A DNA stretch of 64,000 nt from Sporosarcina ureilytica. GTDB lineage: Bacteria > Bacillota > Bacilli > Bacillales_A > Planococcaceae. The DNA is taken from NCBI RefSeq assembly GCF_001753205.1, contig NZ_CP017560.1, positions 1,240,001-1,304,000 of the forward strand. The letters are read 5' to 3'. The position numbers and the translations under genes are program-made. The notes under the pieces were generated by a model. That model ran no database searches, was not told the DNA's origin, and saw nothing but the letters and a program-made list of their open reading frames with translations. Below are positions 37,814 to 47,803 of this stretch, in pieces; the first letter of the stretch is position 1; every line of letters starts with the position of its first letter.

Positions 37814-38932
37814 ATGCGAATTGGTGTGCCTAAAGAAATTTTAAATAATGAAAATCGCGTTGCGATGACACCAGCAGGCGTGTATACGTTAGTAGATGCT
37901 GGCCATCAAGTCATCATTGAGTCGGGAGCTGGATTGGGTTCAAGCTTTACGGATGAGGCTTATGAAGAAGCTGGTGCACAAATCGTACCAACCGCCAAAG
38001 AAGTATGGGAAGCTGAAATGGTTATGAAAGTGAAGGAACCACAAGCGACAGAATACGATTATTTTCGAGAAGGCTTAATTATATTCACTTATTTCCACCT
38101 TGCGCATGAACCAAATTTAACTCGAGCTTTATTGAAAAATAAAGTGACGGCGATTGCTTATGAAACAGTGCAATTACCGAATGGTTCGTTACCACTTTTA
38201 GCACCAATGAGTGAAGTCGCTGGTCGAATGGCAATTCAAATCGGGGCTCAGTTTTTGCAAAAAACGAATGGCGGACGTGGTATTTTACTCGGAGGAATCC
38301 CTGGTGTAGCACGTGGGAAAGTGACGATTATCGGCGGAGGGATGGCTGGTACGAATGCAGCGCGCATTGCGGTTGGTTTAGGTGCGAAAGTGACGATTAT
38401 TGACGTATCAACGGATCGCCTTCGTCAATTGGAAGAGATATTTGGCAATGATGTTCAAACGCTTATGTCTAATCCATTTAATATTTCAAAAGCTGTAAAA
38501 GATGCTGATTTAGTCGTCGGAGCAGTCCTTATTCCTGGCGCTAAAGCACCTAAGCTAGTAACGGAAGAAATGGTAAAATCGATGAATCCGGGTTCTGTCC
38601 TAGTCGATATTGCAATTGACCAAGGAGGCATATTCGAAACTTCTAATCGTATTACAACACATGACGATCCAATATTTACGAAGCATGGCGTGGTTCATTA
38701 CGCAGTTGCGAATATGCCGGGAGCAGTGCCGCGTGTTGCGACGGAAGGCTTAACGAATAATACTGTGCCCTATGCATTGCAAATTGCCCAGTTAGGTGTG
38801 AAGGAAGCATTGATGAAAAATGAAGCTTTACAAAAGGGACTGAATACTTTTGGGGGGCATGTAACTTATGAAGCTGTCGCGGAAGCGCAAAATCTAGAGT
38901 ATCTTGCCGCACCAGTCGCCTTAGAGCAATAA
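37814..38932 (+). CDS. ald: L-alanine dehydrogenase
   Basis: Oxidatively deaminates alanine to pyruvate and ammonia with NAD; needed for alanine use and normal sporulation in Bacillus. Catalytic Lys74 (MKVKEP) and His95 (TYFHLAHEP), NAD loop [20 protein letters not shown], Asp in DIAIDQGG. 372 aa. GGAGGAAG precedes the ATG. Monocistronic. Confidence 0.97.
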   Translation: MRIGVPKEILNNENRVAMTPAGVYTLVDAGHQVIIESGAGLGSSFTDEAYEEAGAQIVPTAKEVWEAEMVMKVKEPQATEYDYFREGLIIFTYFHLAHEPNLTRALLKNKVTAIAYETVQLPNGSLPLLAPMSEVAGRMAIQIGAQFLQKTNGGRGILLGGIPGVARGKVTIIGGGMAGTNAARIAVGLGAKVTIIDVSTDRLRQLEEIFGNDVQTLMSNPFNISKAVKDADLVVGAVLIPGAKAPKLVTEEMVKSMNPGSVLVDIAIDQGGIFETSNRITTHDDPIFTKHGVVHYAVANMPGAVPRVATEGLTNNTVPYALQIAQLGVKEALMKNEALQKGLNTFGGHVTYEAVAEAQNLEYLAAPVALEQ

Positions 38933-38934
38933 AA

Positions 38935-38975
38935 AAACGGCTATTCACTATTGTAGTGGAATAGCCGGTTTGTAT
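38935..38975. terminator. Terminator between ald and the peptidase gene
   Basis: Stem GGCTATTCAC/GTGGAATAGCC with a single bulge, A-rich before and T-rich after, between convergent genes. Confidence 0.75.
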
Positions 38976-39006
38976 TTTGAAAACGAATGACTAACTACTT
39001 GAGAAT

Positions 39007-40107
39007 TTACGCTTCGATGATTTGTAATTCTTTTGGGAACTTTGTAAGAACTTCAACGCCATCTGCTGTGACAACGACATCGTCTTCTATTCGTACACCT
39101 GTCACGTCTGGGTGATAGATACCTGGTTCAATCGTGAATACCATGCCTTCTTCCATCACAAGGTCGTTTGTTCCTGTGACTGATGGATATTCATGCACTG
39201 AAATTCCAAGTCCGTGACCTAGACGATGCGTAAAATACTCACCGTAGCCGGCTTCTGAAATGACATCGCGCGCGGCTTTGTCTAGCTCTTTAGCTTTAAC
39301 GCCTGGGCGTACTTTGTCAACCGCTGTTTGTTCGGCATGCTTCACCGTTTCGTAAATTTTACGCTGTTCATCTGAAGGCTCTCCGAAGGCAACCGTTCTT
39401 GTAATGTCTGAGCAGTAGCCATTGTAGACAACCCCGAGGTCAAATAAAATGAAATCGCCTTTTTGGATTTTACGGTCACCAGGGACACCATGCGGGGATG
39501 CTGTTTTAGGCCCTGAAAGAACCATCGTATCAAACGCCATTTTTTGAACGCCTTTTTTCTTCATTTCAAATTCAATCGCCATTAATACTTCAAGCTCAGT
39601 TTTACCTTCCGCGATTTCTCTGCACCCTACTTCAACAGCATAGTCCGCCAATTCAGCTGCCTTACGTAAGTTGTTCAGTTCATCTTCATCTTTAATAACT
39701 CTCATCTGATTTAATTGGTCATCCAAGTTCGTAAATTGAACGTTGTCAAAAATTTCTTCCATACGTTCTAGACGTTCAACTGTTAAATGAGATTTTTCAA
39801 TTGCAATCGAGTTAAGGGATATCTCGCGCTTTTGTACCGCGTTTAAAACGATATCCCAAGCATCTTCTGTATCCGCATGGCCAACAGCTTCGTATGGCCA
39901 GCCCGCCGCTTTCACATCAGGTACTTCCATCAGTGGACAGATCACAAATGGTTCTGCTTCTTTAAATACCATGACACCAAGTAAGCGTTCATGTGGTTCA
40001 CTTGCAAAACCTGATAAGTAAAATACATTATCAGGCGTTGTAATAAATGCTGCATCTACTTGCTGTTCTTGTAGAAAACGTTGGATTTCATTTACTTTTT
40101 TCAACAT
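39007..40107 (-). CDS. M24-family Xaa-Pro dipeptidase/aminopeptidase
   Basis: Cytoplasmic dimetal peptidase removing residues before proline. Creatinase-like N-terminal domain (1-125), then the pita-bread fold. Metal ligands: two Asp in FDLGVVYNGYCSDITRT, His in RLGHGLGISVHEYP, Glu in FTIEPGIY and Glu in GVRIEDDVVV. ATG 40107 has GAGGAGG close upstream (366 aa); a longer in-frame extension to 40161 contains that ribosome site and is rejected. Similar to PapA/PapB (YqhT/YkvY) of Bacillus; I cannot tell which. Confidence 0.92.
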   Translation of the reverse strand: MLKKVNEIQRFLQEQQVDAAFITTPDNVFYLSGFASEPHERLLGVMVFKEAEPFVICPLMEVPDVKAAGWPYEAVGHADTEDAWDIVLNAVQKREISLNSIAIEKSHLTVERLERMEEIFDNVQFTNLDDQLNQMRVIKDEDELNNLRKAAELADYAVEVGCREIAEGKTELEVLMAIEFEMKKKGVQKMAFDTMVLSGPKTASPHGVPGDRKIQKGDFILFDLGVVYNGYCSDITRTVAFGEPSDEQRKIYETVKHAEQTAVDKVRPGVKAKELDKAARDVISEAGYGEYFTHRLGHGLGISVHEYPSVTGTNDLVMEEGMVFTIEPGIYHPDVTGVRIEDDVVVTADGVEVLTKFPKELQIIEA

Positions 40108-40203
40108 AAAAACCTCCTCGAAGAATGGTTTAATCATATCAAAAAGAGGGTTTTTCGACAATCTATCGAATGTGTATTAGAGTATAATGTGGAGGCGATA
40201 TAG

Positions 40204-40884
40204 ATGAAAATTTCTTATCATGGTCATTCAGTTGTTAAAATTCAAACGGATAATCATACAATATTAATTGACCCTTTTATTACGGGGAATCCATTAACGG
40301 ATCTCGTAGTGGAGAATGAAAAGCCTGATGTAATTTTATTGACGCATGGTCATAATGATCATGTTGGCGATACGGTAGAAATAGCGAAGTCTTGTAATGC
40401 GCTTGTCGTAGCTCCAAATGAACTTGCAGTGTATTTAGGTTTACAAGGATTAAATACACATGGCATGAATATTGGCGGTGCTAAAGAATTTGACTTTGGC
40501 ACAGTTAAATTTACGAAAGCGTTTCATAGTTCCTCTTATCAAACAGAGGAGAATGAATTTATTTATACGGGCATGCCGTCAGGGATCTTATTTACGGCAG
40601 AAGGGAAAACAATTTATCATGCGGGGGACACATCCCTGTTTGGGGATATGGAATTAATCGGGAAAAGACATCCGTTAGACGTAGCTTTCCTACCAATTGG
40701 GGATAACTTCACAATGGGACCTGAAGATGCAGCTTATGCAGTGGAACTATTGAATCCGAAACTTACGATTCCAGTCCATTACAATACATTTCCACCGATA
40801 GAACAGGATCCGTTAAAATTTAAAGAACTTGTGAAAAATCATGAAGTGAAAATCATGGAAGCTGGAGAAGTATTTGAATGTTGA
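40204..40884 (+). CDS. ytkL: Metallo-beta-lactamase-fold hydrolase YtkL (UPF0173)
   Basis: 226-aa single-domain metal-dependent hydrolase. Metal motif H48-x-H50-x-D52-H53 (LTHGHNDH), further ligands in [11 protein letters not shown] and IPVHYNTFP. Substrate unknown. Conserved next to ytoI/ytpI, with no functional link shown. GTGGAGGCGA precedes the ATG. Confidence 0.93.
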   Translation: MKISYHGHSVVKIQTDNHTILIDPFITGNPLTDLVVENEKPDVILLTHGHNDHVGDTVEIAKSCNALVVAPNELAVYLGLQGLNTHGMNIGGAKEFDFGTVKFTKAFHSSSYQTEENEFIYTGMPSGILFTAEGKTIYHAGDTSLFGDMELIGKRHPLDVAFLPIGDNFTMGPEDAAYAVELLNPKLTIPVHYNTFPPIEQDPLKFKELVKNHEVKIMEAGEVFEC

Positions 40885-40886
40885 CG

Positions 40887-40926
40887 AATATCCGGAGTGG
40901 CAGTGATGCCATTCCGGATATTTTTA
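40887..40926 (+). terminator. Terminator after ytkL
   Basis: Stem AATATCCGGA, TGGC loop stem GCCA, TCCGGATATT; T5 tail. Confidence 0.87.
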
Positions 40927-41100
40927 TAAAAATTCAAAGCGAGTAGCTTTGGTAGTGAGTCTGGTAAGAAAATAGCAATAAAAAACGCTAACCATTATGA
41001 GTCTAACTGTCGTATCCTGACATGGGTTGTTCTAAAAGCGTAAATCCTCACTATCTGTGGTAGAATAAGCAGTAGGGAAGTGTATAGAGAAGGTGAAGAG

Positions 41101-42408
41101 ATGGCGACTAAACATGAACAAATTATTCGATATATAAAGGGGTTGCAGGTCGGTGAGAAAATATCTGTCCGACAAGTAGCTAAGGAGCTTTCGGTAAGTG
41201 ATGGTACGGCTTATCGAGCAATTAAAGAAGCAGAAAATCGAAAGTTAGTCAATACGATTGAACGTGTTGGCACCATTCGAATTGAAAAGAAAAAAAGAGA
41301 AAGTATAGAAAGATTAACGTTTGCCGAAGTACTTAATATTGTTGACGGTCAAGTATTAGGTGGCCGCTCGGGCTTGCATAAAACATTAACGAAATTCGTT
41401 ATTGGCGCGATGCAATTAGGAGATATGATGCGCTATGTTGACGCAGGCAGTCTGTTGATTGTTGGAAACCGGATGAAGGCGCAGGAAACAGCGTTACTTG
41501 CAAATGCGGCTGTATTAATTACTGGAGGTTTCGATGCAACGGACGAAGCGAAGAAAATAGCAGATGAATTGGAATTACCGATTATTTCAACGAGTTATGA
41601 TACGTTTACAGTAGCAACGATGTTAAACCGGGCGATATATGACCAAATGATTGAAAAAGAAATCTTATTAGTGGCTGATATTTTGACGCCGATGGATCAA
41701 ACAATTGTCTTAACAGTAGAAGATACAATTGCTGATTTTAATATGAATAATAAAGAAACTGGGCATTTAGGTTATCCAGTTACGGACCTTTCGGGCAGGT
41801 TAGTTGGCATTGTTACATCACGAGACGTCATAGGAAAATCGGGTGATGAGAAAATTGAAAAAGTGATGACACGCAATCCGATAACGGTAACCGAAAATAC
41901 AAGTGTTGCCTCTGCAGCTCATAGTATGATTTGGGAAGGGATTGATCTCTTGCCAGTCGTCACTGATGCGAGTAAGTTTACTGGAGTTGTCAGTAGGGAA
42001 GATGTGCTAAGAGCCTTTCAAACTGCACAACGACAGCCTCATCAAGGGGAAACAATCGATGATATTATTAAAAAACAAATGGACGTTGCTACGAGTGATT
42101 CCCAGGCGATTGAATTTACAGTAACACCTCAATTAACGAACCAATATGGAACTTTATCGCATGGAGCGATGACTACGTTATTAACGGAAACAGGGAACAG
42201 AGCGATAAAAATGAGAAAACGTGGCGAGGCTGTTGCCGAAAACATTTCTATGTATATGTTACAACCCGTCCAACTTGGTGCTGTAGTACGAGTAGAACCA
42301 AGAATATTGCAAATGAGCAGACGTTTTGTGAAAGTGGATTTTGATTTAAACGCGGGCAATGAACTTGTTGCAAAAGCAATGGTGATGTACCAGTTATTTG
42401 AAAAATGA
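41101..42408 (+). CDS. ytoI: YtoI: HTH-DRTGG-CBS-hotdog multidomain protein
   Basis: 435-aa cytoplasmic protein. Residues 1-70 form a helix-turn-helix (RQVAKELSVSDGTAYRAIKE), about 70-180 a DRTGG domain, about 190-310 a CBS pair (DILTPMDQTIVLTVEDT, MTRNPITVTENTS), and about 330-435 a hotdog-thioesterase-like domain (LTNQYGTLSHGAMTTLLTE). The mix suggests ligand-sensed transcription control or a regulated thioesterase; function is not established. ATG 41101 follows GAAGGTGAAGAG; the upstream GTG at 41080 lacks a site. Confidence 0.9.
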   Translation: MATKHEQIIRYIKGLQVGEKISVRQVAKELSVSDGTAYRAIKEAENRKLVNTIERVGTIRIEKKKRESIERLTFAEVLNIVDGQVLGGRSGLHKTLTKFVIGAMQLGDMMRYVDAGSLLIVGNRMKAQETALLANAAVLITGGFDATDEAKKIADELELPIISTSYDTFTVATMLNRAIYDQMIEKEILLVADILTPMDQTIVLTVEDTIADFNMNNKETGHLGYPVTDLSGRLVGIVTSRDVIGKSGDEKIEKVMTRNPITVTENTSVASAAHSMIWEGIDLLPVVTDASKFTGVVSREDVLRAFQTAQRQPHQGETIDDIIKKQMDVATSDSQAIEFTVTPQLTNQYGTLSHGAMTTLLTETGNRAIKMRKRGEAVAENISMYMLQPVQLGAVVRVEPRILQMSRRFVKVDFDLNAGNELVAKAMVMYQLFEK

Positions 42409-42469
42409 TTGATTGCAAAAACGATTATGAAGATAAATGTATACTTTAGATTAATTTTAAAAATGGAAA

Positions 42470-42500
42470 AAGAAAAACTGATGCATTCATTTGCATCAGT
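42470..42500 (-). terminator. Terminator of ytpI
   Basis: Minus strand ACTGATGCA, loop, TGCATCAGT followed by TTTTTCTTTTT. The stem begins inside the last codons of ytpI. Confidence 0.75.
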
Positions 42501-42804
42501 GTTCGTTAAGTACTGCCTCTTCTTCAATAAATTGTCGATAATGTTTAGCGGCACGGAAATTGTAAACGAGTACATATAAACCGAGCAAAATGAAAACAGC
42601 TGAAACAATATAGATGACAAGCTTATTGAATAATAAAATCTGATTCAACCCAAAAGAAATGAGAAAAAGACCTAAAGCTGCGCCGGCCATACTTGCGAAC
42701 AACTTTTTCCGTATAGGCAGCATATATGTCGTTCTAAATTGTCTCATTTTAAAATAAAGGTAAAACACAACACTAGCGATAATGAGAAAAACTAAAAATA
42801 GCAT
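42496..42804 (-). CDS. ytpI: YtpI-like small membrane protein
   Basis: 102 aa with three predicted transmembrane helices (about 1-18, 35-53, 60-82) and a charged C-terminus. Same place and orientation as ytpI of B. subtilis (between ytoI and nrnA); function unknown. GGAGGG precedes the ATG. Its terminator overlaps the stop codon region. Confidence 0.85.
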   Translation of the reverse strand: MLFLVFLIIASVVFYLYFKMRQFRTTYMLPIRKKLFASMAGAALGLFLISFGLNQILLFNKLVIYIVSAVFILLGLYVLVYNFRAAKHYRQFIEEEAVLNEH

Positions 42805-42894
42805 AAGAACCCTCCATTAATTACTAGACTTCCTTTATTGTAGCGGTTCTTTCACCAAAATGCACAAGAAATATACTAAGCTGGAGGGCTGCAG

Positions 42895-43830
42895 ATGAAA
42901 AAACAAATTATAGATACAATTGAAAAATACGATAAAATTATCATTCTTCGACATGTAAGACCTGATCCAGATGCTTACGGTTCGCAAATGGGCTTGAAGG
43001 AAATTATTTTGAAGAACTATCCGCAAAAAAAAGTGTATGCCGCTGGTGACCATGATGACGCATTAACTTATTTAGCAGTTCCAGAAGATATCAGCCTTGA
43101 AATGTATAAAGACGCCCTTATTATCGTAACCGATACTGGCAATACCGAAAGAATAGACGGAGAATATTATACAGAAGGCGCTTTACTTATGAAAATTGAT
43201 CACCATCCTGATGCGGATCCATACGGTGATGTGAAATGGGTCGATACGAGTGCCAGTTCTACATCAGAAATGATTATAGATCTGTTTGAATATGGAAAAG
43301 CACATTATGATTGGCATATGCCAGATGCTGCTGCGCGTCTTCTATTTGCCGGTATTGTTGGCGATACGGGGAGATTTATGTATCCTAGTACGACAGTAAA
43401 AACATTTCAACGTGCGAGTGAACTACTAAAGTACAACTTTGATCGCACAAAACTTTTTACGAGTATGTATGAAGTAAACCGAAATGTATTAAACTTGCAA
43501 GGATATTTATATCAAAATTTCAATATGGATGAATACGGAGCGGCTTATATAAAGATTGACCGAGAAATATTAAAACAATTTGACGTAAGTCCGTCAGAGG
43601 CATCTCAACTCGTTAGTTCATTAGGTGAAGTAAAAGGAATCTGTGCTTGGGTAATTCTGATTGAAGAAGAGGACCTGATTCGGGTTCGACTGCGTTCAAA
43701 AGAAACGGTTATTAATGAACTGGCTGCTGAATATGGAGGCGGGGGTCATCCGCTTGCGGCGGGTGCATCCGTTTATTCATGGGAAGAAGCTGATGAACTA
43801 ATTTCGAAACTACAACAATTATGTCGATAA
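42895..43830 (+). CDS. nrnA: NanoRNase / pAp phosphatase NrnA (DHH/DHHA1)
   Basis: Degrades 2-5 nt RNA oligomers and 3'-phosphoadenosine 5'-phosphate. DHH-family ligands: H20, D24, D26 (RHVRPDPDAYGS), D80 (VTDTGN), D102-H103-H104; C-terminal DHHA1 motif GGGGHPLAAGAS. 311 aa. GCTGGAGGGC precedes ATG 42895. Divergent from ytpI, and 21 bp before dnaE. In B. subtilis ytrH and ytrI lie between nrnA and dnaE; here they are absent. Confidence 0.95.
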   Translation: MKKQIIDTIEKYDKIIILRHVRPDPDAYGSQMGLKEIILKNYPQKKVYAAGDHDDALTYLAVPEDISLEMYKDALIIVTDTGNTERIDGEYYTEGALLMKIDHHPDADPYGDVKWVDTSASSTSEMIIDLFEYGKAHYDWHMPDAAARLLFAGIVGDTGRFMYPSTTVKTFQRASELLKYNFDRTKLFTSMYEVNRNVLNLQGYLYQNFNMDEYGAAYIKIDREILKQFDVSPSEASQLVSSLGEVKGICAWVILIEEEDLIRVRLRSKETVINELAAEYGGGGHPLAAGASVYSWEEADELISKLQQLCR

Positions 43831-43851
43831 ATTGAGAGCGGAGGGAGATTA

Positions 43852-46800
43852 ATGGAACTTGTCTATCCGCAACTTGTAACAGGCGCAGATCTTTTGCGCG
43901 GAATTAATAAACTCAACTATGTAGCCCCACTTCTATCTAGGAGAGGGGCTACTGCCGCCGCGATTATGAATAAAAAAATGTATGGTGTCCCTTCTTTTTA
44001 CAAAACGATGAATAAATACGGAATTAAACCAATTATAGGTCTTTCTGTCATGGTCGATGTAGGAGAAGGACAAGCTGTGTTAGTTTACGTCTATGCAAAA
44101 ACAAACGATGGATATCACAATTTATTGAAAATGAGCAGTGCGATTTCAATTACAGCTGAAGAAACGTTGCCGTTACACTGGTTGCAAGCATACAGTGTAG
44201 GTTGTATTGTACTATGCCCAATGACAGATGCGTCGTGGGATGAAAGAAGAGATGATACTACGCTTAACTTAATTATCCAACATAATCGCGGACAAGAAAC
44301 GTATGTGGGTATATCCCGATCGGGCGGCGAAAGTCATGCGGAAGAGTCTCATATTGAAACACTAGCAGAAGCAACTTCCCTACAAGTTGCTGCTGTTTAT
44401 GAATCACGTTATGTGTTTAAGGAGGATTTTTTTGCATTTAAAGCGGCTCAAGCGATTCGTTCTGGAGAAAAGATAAATGAAGTGGACGACCGATTGGACG
44501 CTCACCAATTTGCTTATCTTCCTGAACAACATGAAATACAAGAATGGTTTAAAGATCGTCCGCAATGGCTTGAAACAATGCAATCGCTTCTCTTATCTTG
44601 CCATGTTGAATTGAAGAAAAATGGGTTTCTCATGCCCAAGTATCCTTTGCCGGAAGGTGAGGACGCCGCTTCTTATTTGATGAAAAAGTGTACGGAAGGA
44701 TTATTAGAGCGTATAGAAACAATCAATCCTATATACAAAGAAAGACTTGATTACGAGTTAACGATGATTCAACAGATGGAATTCACAGACTATTTCCTAA
44801 TTGTTGAGGATTTTATACGCTTTGCTACGAACGCAGGCATCTTAACAGGACCAGGTCGAGGTTCTTCAGCGGGATCGCTTGTCGCTTATGCGTTAGGAAT
44901 TACAGATGTAGATCCTATAAAATACGGCCTAATATTTGAACGCTTTCTAAATCCAGAGCGTGTGACCATGCCAGATATCGATATTGATTTCGCTGATAAT
45001 CGGCGTTTTGAAGTGATTGAGTATGTGGCCGAAAAATACGGGAAAGCTCATGTTGCACAAATTATTACATTCGGTACACTTTCTACTCGGGCGGTTGCTA
45101 GGAATGTGGGGAGAGTATTCGGATTTACAACAGAAGAAATGAATTATGTAGCCGGTTTAATTTCGAGTCGCTCTCGAATGACGTTACATAAAGCGTATGA
45201 CGAATCCAAGGAATTACGTGAATGGATTCAAATGGAGCCAATTCGTAGAAAATGGTTTGAAACAGCTTTGACGTTGGAAGGTCTCCCGCGAAACGCATCT
45301 ACACATGCTGCAGGGGTTGTATTAGCACCTCATCCCCTCGTGAATACTGTGCCTTTACAAGACGGCGAGGACGGGTTGTATTTAACGCAATGGCCAATGG
45401 GAGATGTAGAAGAAAGTGGGCTACTAAAAATGGACTTTCTTGGACTCCGAAACTTAACGTTGCTCAATCGGATTCGTGCAATGATTCGATACGAAAAAGG
45501 CATCTATTTGAATTTTGAACAAATCCCTTTAGACGATGAGTTGACCTATTCAATTTTTCGAAATGGGGATACAACAGGTGTTTTTCAATTTGAGTCACCA
45601 GGAATGAGAGACACGTTGAGGTTAATTCAGCCAAGCCGCTTTGAAGACATATTCGCGATAAATGCCTTATACCGGCCTGGCCCGATGGAAAATATCCCAA
45701 GTTATCAAAGACGAAAGAATGGTCAAGAACCAATCAGATATATGCATCCTTCCCTGGAACCGATATTAAGTGAAACATACGGAATTATCGTTTACCAGGA
45801 GCAAATTATGCAAATTGTGGTGCAAGTTGCTGGTTATACAATGGGAGAGGCGGATTTACTACGTAGAGCGATTAGTAAAAAGAATCGAGACGTGTTAAAT
45901 GATGAACGATTAAAGTTTACGGAACGTGCGATAGCGAATGGTATCCCAAAACAAAGTGCCATTGACATTTATGAATTAATCGTAAAGTTTGCCGATTATG
46001 GATTTCCAAAAAGCCATGCCGTTGCTTATTCATTAATCTCTTACCGCCTTGCCTATTTAAAGGCGAACGAGCCTGCTTATTTTTATGCAGCATACCTCAC
46101 GTCGTTAGCTGGAAATCACGAGAAAATCATTGAAGTGATGAGAGAGGCTACTGCACGTGGGATAGAATTTTTAGCACCATCGATTAACGAGAGTAAATTT
46201 AATTTCACAGTTGAAAAAGGAGCCGTTCGAATTGGGCTAAGAACAATTCAGGGGATTACGGCAAATTTTTATGAGCAAGTGAAAAAAGCAAGAGAAACAT
46301 CACCGAAATGGAAGACGATGTTTGATTGTGCGGCAGCACTTGGCGGTGAAAACTTCACCGAAAAAACGGCAACGCAACTAATCAAAGCAGGAGCTTTTGA
46401 TGAGTTTGGTCAGTCGAGGGGGGTTCTGTTAGCCTCTGTCGATGCCGCGATCTCACATGCTTTGTTTATCGGTCCAAATGAAGATGATTTACTATCCTCT
46501 GTGATGCAATCGATTGCCAATCCTAAATATACGCCAAGTAGTGAAATGCCACGGATGAAAATGTTGGAATATGAACGAGAGGTATTGGGTTTTTATTTAT
46601 CGGAACACCCTGCCGTTGAAGTGAAAAAAATGTTGAATGAATCGTTTACGGATGTAATCGCCATTGATGAAAAGCGTGAGCGTTCCGATGTAACCATGAT
46701 TGGGTTAGTTACTGAAATCAAAAGAATTCGGACAAAAAAAGGAGAATCGATGGCATTTGTCAAATTACAAGATGAGACAGGGGTAATTTCCTGTACATTC

Positions 46801-46938
46801 TTTCCGAGACAATATGCATCATTCAGTGTGCATTTAAAAGAGATGAATATTTTGTATGTAGACGGAACCGTCGAAAGACGAAGAGGCACACCTCAAGTGA
46901 TTGTCCAGAATATGAAAGTTGCAGTAGAAGCAGTATAA
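43852..46938 (+). CDS. dnaE: DNA polymerase III alpha subunit, DnaE type
   Basis: The second replicative polymerase of Firmicutes, extending RNA primers before PolC takes over. Palm motifs GPGRGSSAGSLVAY, PDIDIDF (D377 and D379) and MDFLGLRNLT give the catalytic aspartates. A tandem helix-hairpin-helix and a C-terminal OB fold (VTMIGLVTEIKRIRTKKGES) follow. The N-terminal PHP domain is degenerate: where family members have HVHSxYSLL and TDHxxMYG-like metal motifs, this protein reads PQLVTGADLL and MNKKMYG. 1028 aa, about 85 shorter than B. subtilis DnaE. GGAGGG precedes the ATG; likely co-transcribed with nrnA. Confidence 0.95.
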   Translation: MELVYPQLVTGADLLRGINKLNYVAPLLSRRGATAAAIMNKKMYGVPSFYKTMNKYGIKPIIGLSVMVDVGEGQAVLVYVYAKTNDGYHNLLKMSSAISITAEETLPLHWLQAYSVGCIVLCPMTDASWDERRDDTTLNLIIQHNRGQETYVGISRSGGESHAEESHIETLAEATSLQVAAVYESRYVFKEDFFAFKAAQAIRSGEKINEVDDRLDAHQFAYLPEQHEIQEWFKDRPQWLETMQSLLLSCHVELKKNGFLMPKYPLPEGEDAASYLMKKCTEGLLERIETINPIYKERLDYELTMIQQMEFTDYFLIVEDFIRFATNAGILTGPGRGSSAGSLVAYALGITDVDPIKYGLIFERFLNPERVTMPDIDIDFADNRRFEVIEYVAEKYGKAHVAQIITFGTLSTRAVARNVGRVFGFTTEEMNYVAGLISSRSRMTLHKAYDESKELREWIQMEPIRRKWFETALTLEGLPRNASTHAAGVVLAPHPLVNTVPLQDGEDGLYLTQWPMGDVEESGLLKMDFLGLRNLTLLNRIRAMIRYEKGIYLNFEQIPLDDELTYSIFRNGDTTGVFQFESPGMRDTLRLIQPSRFEDIFAINALYRPGPMENIPSYQRRKNGQEPIRYMHPSLEPILSETYGIIVYQEQIMQIVVQVAGYTMGEADLLRRAISKKNRDVLNDERLKFTERAIANGIPKQSAIDIYELIVKFADYGFPKSHAVAYSLISYRLAYLKANEPAYFYAAYLTSLAGNHEKIIEVMREATARGIEFLAPSINESKFNFTVEKGAVRIGLRTIQGITANFYEQVKKARETSPKWKTMFDCAAALGGENFTEKTATQLIKAGAFDEFGQSRGVLLASVDAAISHALFIGPNEDDLLSSVMQSIANPKYTPSSEMPRMKMLEYEREVLGFYLSEHPAVEVKKMLNESFTDVIAIDEKRERSDVTMIGLVTEIKRIRTKKGESMAFVKLQDETGVISCTFFPRQYASFSVHLKEMNILYVDGTVERRRGTPQVIVQNMKVAVEAV

Positions 46939-47040
46939 TGAATGGCAATCACGATGCTCAGAGTCATCTCATTTGTTTTTTCATTTTCAATTCATGTATG
47001 CAAAATGAACGAGCTTAAAATTAAAATTTTTATCCATGTA

Positions 47041-47054
47041 TCTAAGCGTTTTTA
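47041..47054 (+). promoter_or_regulatory. Possible cre box upstream of the FadR-like gene
   Basis: TCTAAGCGTTTTTA matches the cre consensus TGWAANCGNTNWCA at all but two fixed positions. It lies about 60 bp upstream of the FadR-type operator. Weaker than the citZ cre. Confidence 0.33.
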
Positions 47055-47100
47055 ATTTTTGCTTTACGTAACGCAATCGCTTCTGTATGATTGGGTACAG

Positions 47101-47115
47101 AGTGGTCTGACCACT
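47101..47115. promoter_or_regulatory. FadR-type palindromic operator
   Basis: AGTGGTCTGACCACT, a perfect 15-bp palindrome whose core TGGTCNGACCA matches the operator type of FadR/PdhR-like GntR regulators. It lies 34 bp before the FadR-like start and just upstream of a TACAAT -10-like hexamer (47119-47124), where bound protein would block polymerase. Confidence 0.7.
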
Positions 47116-47148
47116 AAGTACAATCGTTACTTCCAGAGGAGTTCAGCA

Positions 47149-47802
47149 ATGGAAAGTCAAAAAGAGCATCCGAAAATGTACCTAGAAATTGTGGGTGAAT
47201 TAAGAAATTTAATTGAAGAAGAAAACATTAAGACTGGTGGGAAACTTCCATCGGAACGCGTATTGGCTGAACGCATGCAAGTGGGTCGTTCAACTATCCG
47301 AGAAGCGTTGCGAAGTCTTGAATTATTAGGCGTTATTGAAACGAGACGAGGGGAAGGCACGTTTTTAGCTGACTTTCAAAAAAACCAATTTGTCGATGTG
47401 TTGTCTGGTTTTATTTTACAACAATCGACTTCAATTCAAGATGTAATGGAAACAAGAAGAATACATGAAATTGCTGCGATTCAAACTGTTTGTAAACGTT
47501 CGGAATTACGAAAACTTCCAGTCTGGGAGAGTTTATTAGCAAAAGTTGAATACGATGAAAGTATGAAAAGAATAGATTTAATACGAGAAATGATTGTATC
47601 AACAGGAAACCGTCTTTCATTGAAAATATGGATGTTATTAAAGCAATACAGTCAAGTTCCGTATGAAATAGTTATGACACCAGCTGAGAAGAATTACGTA
47701 AAAGAACTACTTGTTGGTTTATTAGCTGGCGACGAAGCAAAAACGCTTAAAGAATACAACAATTGGATAAGTTTAGTTGAAGGTGAAAGAGAGGAGTCAT
47801 GA
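47149..47802 (+). CDS. FadR-subfamily GntR transcription regulator
   Basis: 217 aa. Winged helix (about 10-78): [40 protein letters not shown], with the GntR ExLRxLE-type recognition helix. The C-terminal all-helical FCD-like domain (about 90-215) lacks the usual metal histidines: the FH-x-x-I-x-x-A-S-x-N block reads [11 protein letters not shown]. It may therefore bind a non-metal ligand such as an acyl-CoA, as E. coli FadR does (inference). ATG 47149 follows AGAGGAG; longer in-frame starts would overlap the operator. The accD start is 1 bp after its stop, so it is very likely in one operon with accDA and probably autoregulated. At this place B. subtilis has a malic enzyme gene instead. Confidence 0.87.
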   Translation: MESQKEHPKMYLEIVGELRNLIEEENIKTGGKLPSERVLAERMQVGRSTIREALRSLELLGVIETRRGEGTFLADFQKNQFVDVLSGFILQQSTSIQDVMETRRIHEIAAIQTVCKRSELRKLPVWESLLAKVEYDESMKRIDLIREMIVSTGNRLSLKIWMLLKQYSQVPYEIVMTPAEKNYVKELLVGLLAGDEAKTLKEYNNWISLVEGEREES

Positions 47803-47803
47803 G

